From: Ottelia alismoides | Lineage: Eukaryota > Streptophyta > Magnoliopsida > Alismatales > Hydrocharitaceae | DNA: 64,000 nt | Direction of reading: 5' to 3' | Assembly: GCA_037367405.1 (NCBI GenBank) | Contig: JAZKJV010004146.1 | Coordinates: forward strand, 124,001-188,000 | The notes under the pieces: model-generated | Told to the model about the DNA's origin: nothing | Database searches by the model: none | The model's input: only the letters and a program-made list of their open reading frames with translations | Shown here: piece after piece, positions 57,046-64,000 of the stretch | Layout: each line of letters starts with the position of its first letter | Position numbering within the stretch: position 1 is the first letter of the stretch | Translations under genes and position numbers: made by a program

Positions 57046-57593
57046 CACTACAACAAAATTGAGCTATAGTGATGTTTTTTTTTCAAAATGTGTTACTAAA
57101 TTAGCCGTTATTTAATATATTATGACGATATTATTCGTTACGAAATGAGTTTTCGTACTTGAAATTAGTGGTAATAGTATATATGCCGCTATATCATTAG
57201 CAACGGTCCACATAGCGACGCTTATACGTTGCTATTTTTCAAAAAATATCCACTAATCGTCGCTATTTTTTAGTGGTAAATAGTATATATGCCGCTATAT
57301 CATTAGGAACGGTCCACATAGCGACGCTTATCCGTTGCTATTTTTCAAAAAATATCCACTAATCGTCGCTATTTTTTAGCAACGCTCAATTAGAAGTTTG
57401 AAAAATGGCAACGACTAAGCATCGTTATGTGGACTGTTCTAATGATATAGCGGCATATATACTATTCGTTGCTAATTTCAAGTACGAAAAATCATTTCGC
57501 AACAAATAATATCGTCGTTATATGTTTAACAGTTGCTAATTTAGTGACGGGTTTTGAAAAATCATTTCACCATAGCTCAATTTTGTTGTAGTG
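57046..57593. mobile_element. CACTA-type foldback MITE with internal duplication
   Basis: The ends are CACTACAACAAAATTGAGC at 57,046 and the complementary GCTCAATTTTGTTGTAGTG ending at 57,593. The 3-base flanks are CAA and CAC. A segment of about 100 bases (ATAGTATATATGCCGCTATA through GTCGCTATTTTTTAG) is present twice in tandem at about 57,175-57,275 and 57,287-57,380, so this copy is longer than the one at 13.7 kb. Confidence 0.8.
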
Positions 57594-58880
57594 CACTATT
57601 GATCTTTCTTAGTCGAAGGGAGCATCTTTTTGTATTAAATTGTTTTATTGTTTATCATTTGTCACATTTGAGGTTAATTAAATGGTTGTTTCATTTTTAT
57701 CACTGATTGATATGATTAATCAAATACACGTAATTGTTGATGTAAATGCGGTAAAATATTTACAAAGAAACATGATTCTTATTTTATTTAATTATACTAT
57801 TCATGGTATAGCCTGGGCTACTATTTGAAAACATTGGTCCTTATCATGATTTGGCATATGGAATTATGTTTCGGATTTTTCGGAGGCAGATTTTGTTTTT
57901 TTCCTTGCCACTTTCAAGTTTCAAGAAATATAGTGAATCCTTTATTTATAACTTAGAAATACAACTCGATACAAAAGTGGACATTGACCTTATTTTTATT
58001 CAATGTGCTTATGGCATTTTTAAGGTCTTGTATTTACTTATTTTACTGCATGTTAATAAATATCCACTTAAAATTCATGATACATGACCAAATAACTTTA
58101 TATGCTGCTGAAAAGTAATATTTTTCTAATGTTGTACGACTTGATTTCCATTATTTAACGATTGCACTTTTTCTTTGCAAGTTACCACAATTATTTGTTT
58201 ATCATAAAAGATTGTCGAAAAGCAACCTCGATGTGCAATCGAGGATGACGGTGTTTGTACCAAGATACATGTTATCACAAAATCCACCCCAATTTTGCAT
58301 ACTATATTTTGGTGCTCCATGGCAGGGGAGCAATAGAGATTGATGACAATGCGCAAGCAAGAGATGGAGAGTTAGCAAGATTGAGCCAATTACTAATGTT
58401 AGTTATATGGTTCTAAATTTTTATTTTCTAAACTTTATTTACTCCCATTTATACAAAAATATCTCCAAATAAATCTAGCCAAATAATTATTCCATTGTGT
58501 TTTGAGATGATTTATAAGTTCTAACAGATGTCCAAGGAATGTAAATACAAACGAAATATATTCTAAAAACAAAGTGACACTGAGAGTGAAAGCAAACACT
58601 CCATGTAAAACCAAACTTACAACTGAGGAAGAAGTGCAAAGGAAGAAAGTTTTCATCAATATTGACGGGAAGCATACGAGAGGTAGTGCATTGGCAGATC
58701 ATGCATTAGTGTCTCCTCATCGGAGGAGGTTGAAGTCTGCACTGCTATATAGGAGGCAACATCGGCATGGGTAAACACAGGATATATGAGCAACTGCATG
58801 CACACCCAACTCAACTTCGTAGTCGAAGCAGCATGACAAAGCCTAAATCGTTGGGAAATTAATACGACATCTTTTTTTCA
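57594..58880. other. Helitron 1 interior, mostly AT-rich
   Basis: No known exon is found. A plus-strand frame at 58,574-58,774 (CKTKLTTEEEVQRKKVFINI) has somewhat protein-like composition and might be a captured exon, but I cannot identify it. Confidence 0.35.
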
Positions 58881-59164
58881 TCGCCTCATGACAATTGTGC
58901 CAGCGACATCGTTGTTGTTGTTATTGAATCTCGTGATAGAATTGTGGAAGATGTCACCAACATTGGTCTCGACCGCGTGAGGGTGTTGAGGGCATCGTGG
59001 CGAGGGCGGGGGTGGCGACATGAGCCATAGATGGGATTTTGTGGGGTGTTGCAACGAGGAGGCGGGCAGGAGGGATACACCTATGGCACACGCTGTTTGT
59101 TAGGGCACACATGCGGGAAATCAGCAGTGCTGTTGCAGAGAAATCAGTCGCTGGTGGAATGGAG

Positions 59165-60655
59165 ATAAGACAAATGATCACATTGAGTTCAGGTTGCCGA
59201 AGAATCAGGAGGTAGAGGAGTGTGTCGGGAGGGGAAGAAGCGACATGTATTAGGGATTTGGTAGGAAGGTGGCGTCGACGAATGGGAAGAGCGAAGGATG
59301 AGGGTGGTTTGTATAATTCCTTCGAAAAGTCGAGGGCGGAAATGAAGTGATCTTACTCGGAGCATTCGTATTTGGTGTTTCGTCCGAGAGTGCTAAGGTA
59401 TGGTAATATGTTACATGCCATGAAATTGTGAACTTATTTTACAATGACTTATACAAGTTTTTAGGTCATGGATTATCTACTGTTAGCAGACGTTTGTTTA
59501 CTTTAACTATCTAATAAAATAGTTGTTTACTTCTTTCTAAACTCATGTCAGAATCTGTTCACCCTCTTTTGATCGAGAAGAGCCACTCTTTATCAGCTAA
59601 GCCGGTTTGGGTTTGGCTAACTGTTGTTAGTCACTTAGTTATGAGGAGACGGATCCCTAGCCTTTTTAAGTATGATCCCATTCTTACCAACATTAATCTT
59701 TATCGAACTCATCTAGGAGAGGTTAGCGTCCAGTGATGGATTAAGCTATTAACGATGGCATTGCCAGCTGTAATCTTTGATGACCTGCTTCATTTTATAT
59801 TTATTCAAATCACCCAGTATATAATATCAGGCATTCTTCTAGATTTGTGGTGTTCTGTCATGTTTACTGTCCCTGGTAGTTCTGATTTTTCACTCTCGTT
59901 GATTTCCACAGCCTCCATTTGGGACTATCATTGATGAGAAAGGAGGGGCTCTCATATATAGATACCCGGATGATGATTCTGGCGCATTAGGAGGAATGTC
60001 GATTAGCGCATTGCTCTTAGACACAGCCATAGGGGTTGTCCCTGCCCTTGCCCCCCTGATGTTCTTTTCCGCAGCGCAAAGGTAGAATATGCCTCACAGT
60101 CAGAGATCGGCGAGAATATGGATAACCTCACAGTCAGAGATCAGTGAGCGCAGGAAGAGATCAGCGGTCGTGGGACTCATGGAGGATCTGTTCGACTGTG
60201 ATCTGGACGGAGGGGAGCCGCACCTCCGTGTCGCGCTGGGTTAGGCCACGGCTGGGTCAGCAACTCGTTGGACATCGTGGATTGGGGAGCACCTCTATGG
60301 CTATCGTTCGAGGTGTGTTGATTGCGGAGGCGGTGGGGGATGGCGATGGAGGGAAGGCAGAGGATTGTGGCAGACATGGGGAGGAGGAGCCGTAGGTTAC
60401 CAAAGAATCATGAGGCAGAGGACGAAGATGATGGAGGGAAGGCAGCTGATTGCGGCAGAGACGGGGTGGCGAAGCAGCATCGAAGGGGCTCGGAGGAGGA
60501 GAGGGTGGTTGGTGGAGGAGGAGGTGGGTGTCGGAAGGGGAAGGAGCATGTTTTTAGGGATTCGGTAGGAAGGTGGCGTGGACGGACGGAAAGGATGAAG
60601 ATGGGTGGTTTGCGTACTTCCTTCGGGATACCGAGGGTAGAAATGGAATGACGGC
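59165..60655. repeat. Diverged direct duplication inside Helitron 1
   Basis: GATTTGGTAGGAAGGTGGCG at 59,258 and GATTCGGTAGGAAGGTGGCG at 60,560 begin a shared stretch of about 100 bases. GTTGCCGAAGAATCAGGAGG at 59,192 and GTTACCAAAGAATCATGAGG at 60,396 extend it upstream. The copies are clearly diverged. The duplicated part is Helitron 5'-type GC-rich sequence, so two 5' regions may have been joined. Confidence 0.6.
59912..60086 (+). pseudogene. Possible captured exon in Helitron 1
   Basis: After a pyrimidine-rich TTGATTTCCACAG (a good splice acceptor) a frame reads PPFGTIIDEKGGALIYRYPD, then GALGGMSISALLLDTAIGVV, up to TAG near 60,086. The acceptor plus a balanced amino-acid composition suggests a host exon picked up by the Helitron in opposite orientation. 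I cannot name the gene. Confidence 0.35.
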
Positions 60656-60832
60656 TGGGGATGGGCGGTGCTAAGGGTGAAATGGGAATTTTTGGGCAAA
60701 AATTAATGGCTTGACGCCCTTTATATATAACTAGTGCATGCGTTGCACGAGTGATAGTCTTTACCCAAGATGGTAAAAAGTGTCTTATAGATTTGGGAAT
60801 TTACACCATGTGACGTGACAAGGGTCACGTGA

Positions 60833-61159
60833 TTTCAGGCTTGATCTTGCAGTTGAGGCACGCTCTGGTCCCGATCTACTGGCTCGTAAGGACCACATGC
60901 TAAAGAGCATCGATATCCCTGAATCAAATGACCATGGAGAAGAGTGGCTTACGGGGCTAGCAATTGAGTCATGCATATTGATGAGAAGAAACACACTCAG
61001 CAATTTACCAGAATCAATAGCCGACTCAAAATAATAAGCAAAAGAAGATGGATTTACAAAGACTATGATGCTTGCATAAAACATCTTCGCGAAGAAAGTC
61101 TTTATGATTTTTCTGTACAACCACAGTTGGATGTTGTTGACTCAATGAAATTGGAATAG
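60833..61159 (+). pseudogene. Possible captured gene fragment in Helitron 2
   Basis: After an acceptor-like ATTTCAG (60,832-60,838) a 62-codon frame reads LDLAVEARSGPDLLARKDHM, then IPESNDHGEEWLTGLAIES, and stops at TAA near 61,033. A second frame, 60,971-61,159, ends YDFSVQPQLDVVDSMKLE. Both look protein-like, with balanced composition and charged residues, and could be adjacent captured exons. I do not recognise the family. Confidence 0.35.
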
Positions 61160-62880
61160 TTTTTGCAACAAATATCCACTTTGTTGTCTATGGTTCAACA
61201 CTTGCAACCCTTTAAAATGTCATTTTGCCTTTGATATCTGTGGACTACTTTTTAAAGGAAAAACGATAAATATTTCACTCATCTAAGATAATAACATAAT
61301 GACATGCATGTGTCTCCAACGTAAAGAGTTTGATATAACACCAGGGTCAAACAGATTTTCAAGGTGGCTCAGAGAGAAACACAAAGCAACAATCACAAAA
61401 GGGATCTAAGCAAAGTCCTCTATATGTGGAACTAATTGTTACATGTATAAAGATGAACAGGAAATAAATTGGGCATCAAATATCTGACTGGATGGTTACT
61501 TCTGTAGTAAACAAATTCACAAGAATAGCGAAGTTTTGACTAATTAATGGACCAGAGAACCATTGACATTCAAATCCAAATATTTTTGTTACCAAGGCCA
61601 TTGTCAGGGAAACGTATGAACAACCTATTGTCAGGGAAACGTGGGTACCTCTCCAATTCCATATTTTATGGAAACAATTAGTTTATAAAATAATAAATAG
61701 ATCAGTCCAATTTCATATTGGCACGATGGAAAATTCATAGTTGAATCCATTTCATCTATAAGTACATGTGTTGGCTCAGAAAATTTTGATACGCAATTGC
61801 TTTTGCGGCTTCAGCCTTTTCAATACCATGAATCAACATTTAAAACAATTATAAATCGCTATGCATTGTTTTTATTCCTTTAGATTAAATGGGTGCATAT
61901 TTGTGTTTACAATATTATACTTGCAGTTTGAAAAAAATTGTGATTCTCAGAAAGCACATACACACGTGAGGTAATATTAAAAAGCTCTGCACAAAAGATT
62001 CCCACAGGGTTCAAAAGGAACTTTGGCCTCTCTGGATCATTATAAAATATGGTGATATCATATTGATAGAGATCAAACAAAAGATGTAACAGATATTGAC
62101 AATGGATCCATTGTAACGGAGGTCGATATCATATGTGTTTATGCAAATTTAAATACTTTTTTATTTTAAAATATCTGAATTAAACTTGCTCGGGAATTTG
62201 ATAACCCAGTGTTTAATTTGCAGATAAGTTTCTACTACTTTTTCAACCAAGCAAAATAGACACTATACCCATCATAAGCGAAACAGAACCTGGGTGTAGG
62301 AAGATTGGCACTAAAGGCATATGGGAGTGGAGGACGTGTTTGCACTGATGGAAAATTGGGAGTGGAGGATGTGTTTGCATTGATGGAAAATTGCTTACTT
62401 CTCTGGAAGGTCCATATGCAAATCTATAAATTTCGCAAGTTTCACAGTTCGTGGGTGAGATTCATATCTCCCCAGAACTCGATATCCACATATTAACCGG
62501 TACTATAACAAATTCTTGTGGGTAGCACAGGAGGTGGAACCAGAGCTCAATGACATCAACAGGGGTATAGCTCGCTATTCAATTCAATTCGAACTTCAAC
62601 ATAAAACCCACATCTTGAGCATAGCATTTCAACTTATGATTCACAAACCAACATTCAATCCAACTTTCTCAAGGCATGCAACAATTCTGACTTATAGGCA
62701 GAGCTTGTATGCCAATATCAATTAAATCCTCGACATGAACGCCGTCCACGCCTTCACTGGTTCTTCGATTCAAGGTCGGGATATTGGGTTTTGTTGGCAT
62801 CTTTGATAAATTTTGGAATTTTTCAGTATTTAATTCTTAAAAAATGCTGGAAGCACACATAAATTGCCCAACCACGCTGG
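61160..62880. other. Helitron 2 interior, AT-rich
   Basis: No gene is recognised. A short direct repeat GTCAGGGAAACGT occurs at 61,603 and 61,629. A 35-bp tandem duplication is listed separately. Confidence 0.45.
62323..62392. repeat. 35-bp tandem duplication
   Basis: The unit GGGAGTGGAGGA(C/T)GTGTTTGCA(C/T)TGATGGAAAATT is present twice without a gap, with two base differences. Confidence 0.85.
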
Positions 62881-63375
62881 CCCGAGCTCCAGTTGAAGCG
62901 ATGGGTGGTCGTCTTTCGGTTCCCTGACTGCGCTATCCTTGTTGCCAGACGAGAACTCTGCTCGACAGACCCTGCCATGCCCAACAGTGTAGGGCCGGTG
63001 CGCAACCTGACGAGGAGTGGATGGAGACGCTCGAGTATTGAAAGATCGGAGGGGTATAGTTTCGATGGTTTGGGGCCATGCCCTAGAGCTCGAGCGCTGG
63101 CGGCGGCGGAGGAAGGTGAGGGCGGTGTTCATTAGGTTCATCCCCAAATCTGGAGCCCCAGCTCCATTTTATAGTCGTTGTCGACGGCGGCACGATGATG
63201 AGGGGAAAGCTGGAGACACAAAGAAGGGGAGGGGAAGGGGTTTGGTGGAAATTGCGGAGAAAGGGATTCCTTGAGGTGGGAACGGAGATCTCTTTGGCCA
63301 ACATTGGTGAAATTGCCGTCGTTATTTTTAAAATGATGGCAGGCGGCGGGGTATCAAATAGTGGGAGGGCAAAAT
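62881..63375. other. GC-rich 5'-side sequence of Helitron 2
   Basis: A GC-rich block near the Helitron 5' end gives overlapping open frames on both strands (for example minus 63,147-62,830 and 63,391-63,083). None has a known domain. It may be captured 5' gene sequence or promoter. Confidence 0.35.
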
Positions 63376-63438
63376 CAAAATTTACGTGCAAAAAATTAAT
63401 ACCTTGAGAAGCAGCTGACGTATTTTAATATATGTTAT

Positions 63439-63441
<3 letters not shown>

Positions 63442-63471
<30 letters not shown>
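63442..63471. repeat. AT dinucleotide microsatellite
   Basis: A pure (TA)n run directly outside the 5' end of Helitron 2. It would have been next to the 5' end of Helitron 1 before the second insertion. Confidence 0.9.
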
Positions 63472-63473
<2 letters not shown>

Positions 63474-64000
63474 GGATATGGAAACCTTGGTAGAAGTTAA
63501 ACATGTGATAAAATTATTTGGATAAATTACAAAAAGATCCAATTATACATTTATTCTCAATAAGGAGCTTCATTTTCAAACATACATGACAGAGAAATCC
63601 GATCTTATTTTTTTTGTCTCTTATACAGGTTTCTCTAAGCTTACATGGCCTTTTTTACGAGTTAAACCATAAAGTTGAAATTCATCCTTTTTTGTTTGTT
63701 ATATTTGAGATATAAAACCTTTAATAGGTAATCAATGCATAATTTAATATGTTTTGTAATTTACCCTTGTTTGAGGGATAGCAGGTCCTTATCCATCAAA
63801 TTTACTATCCCTCTAAGATGGTCAATGTTTAAGCCTTGGAATCAAGATGAGGGATAGAGAATGATCCCATATCCTTCCACCATCAACTTCTCATGTTGCG
63901 AATCACAAAAGGATGTGCGAATACAATCAATCACAAGCATGAAGATACTGATTTACAATGATTGTTCGTAACTGAACTATCTCATTGGACAACGACGATC
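63472..64000. other. AT-rich intergenic sequence at window end
   Basis: No coding or repeat feature is recognised. Confidence 0.5.

Larger units (their letters stand above)
56787..60730 (-). mobile_element. Helitron 1 (non-autonomous), minus strand
   Basis: The 3' end, read on the minus strand, is CTAG (56,790-56,787) followed by host T. It is preceded six bases upstream by a hairpin with stem CCCGTGC / GCATGGG (56,797-56,813), typical of plant Helitrons. The 5' end region, read on the minus strand from about 60,730 (TATATATAAAGGGCGTCAAG ... TTTTTGCCCAAAAATTCCC), also resembles plant Helitron 5' ends, but the exact TC start is obscured where Helitron 2 joins. It has no Rep/helicase. A CACTA MITE (57,046-57,593) is nested inside. 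GC-rich sequence at 58,900-59,360 and 60,100-60,650 contains a diverged internal duplication. Confidence 0.65.
60731..63441 (-). mobile_element. Helitron 2 (non-autonomous), minus strand, inserted between A and T
   Basis: On the minus strand it starts TCTATAACATATATTAAAAT at 63,441 and ends CTAG at 60,731. The base before the start is A and the base after the end is T, the standard Helitron A/T target. A GTGCA/TGCAC hairpin (60,734-60,748) lies at the 3' end. The 5' region (TTTTTTGCACG, then GATTTTGCCCTCCCAC) resembles plant Helitron 5' ends. It has no Rep/helicase. It lies directly against the 5' end of Helitron 1 in the same orientation. Confidence 0.68.

Noticed and set aside
60144..60699. 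Gly/Arg-rich ORFs on both strands
   Set aside because: They arise from the GGAGG-rich Helitron 5' region, which is duplicated and diverged at 59.2 kb without frame conservation.
62830..63407. Overlapping ORFs on both strands near the Helitron 2 5' end
   Set aside because: No recognisable motif, and competing frames on both strands; kept only as a GC-rich region.

Overview
This is a plant nuclear window, almost certainly from an angiosperm and from a repeat-rich intergenic or heterochromatic region. The evidence is an Athila-lineage Ty3/gypsy element, a Ty1/copia gag, a FAR1-type Mutator transposase, CACTA and hAT miniature elements, Helitron ends and AT-rich spacers. The repeats look compatible with a monocot, but nothing here fixes the species. 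I found no intact host gene, rRNA, canonical tRNA or CRISPR array. Every long coding stretch is a transposon gene or its remnant.

Layout. 1-3.7 kb: a duplicated LINE 3' fragment fused to a satellite-like array of about 420-bp units. 3.7-8.9 kb: small DNA elements (hAT-like; a Mutator-type foldback MITE with a perfect 9-bp target duplication) and a tetranucleotide repeat. 8.9-12.2 kb: a minus-strand copia LTR / gag-protease / LTR / internal array lacking most of pol. 12.2-19.8 kb: AT-rich sequence with CACTA-type foldback MITEs, a copia LTR fragment and an hAT-like element holding a tRNA-like Pol III module. 19,812-56,290: one Mutator-like element (MULE) with roughly 0.8-kb terminal inverted repeats and a perfect 9-bp target duplication (TTATAATTA). 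56.3-63.4 kb: a MITE, then two minus-strand Helitrons head to tail, the second between A and T. 63.4-64 kb: an AT microsatellite and plain sequence.

The core is a three-level nest. The FAR1-type transposase gene of the MULE reads on the minus strand, from 55,228 to 54,837 and again from 23,837 to 21,908. It is cut by Athila-lineage element A (23,841-54,833; LTRs about 3.5 kb; degenerate gag-PR-RT-RNase H-IN). Element B (27,866-41,417; LTRs about 3.8 kb; perfect 5-bp duplication ACAGC) sits inside the leader of A. B is a relative of A that lacks capsid, RT, RNase H and integrase but keeps a protease-like ORF with an acidic tail. A and B share a leader motif, a 3' untranslated region and a polypurine-tract motif. 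They look like an autonomous family and a non-autonomous partner family.

The most unusual feature is in the 3' regions of A (49,360-49,751) and B (35,045-35,694). The polypurine-tract motif AAGTATAGGGGG, which primes plus-strand synthesis next to the 3' LTR, is repeated four to six times upstream. Most copies are preceded by their own inverted arm (CTATACTTAGG), giving a row of hairpins with a protruding G-run. The last pair is enclosed by a longer stem. The unit is almost identical in the two elements although the sequence around it has diverged.
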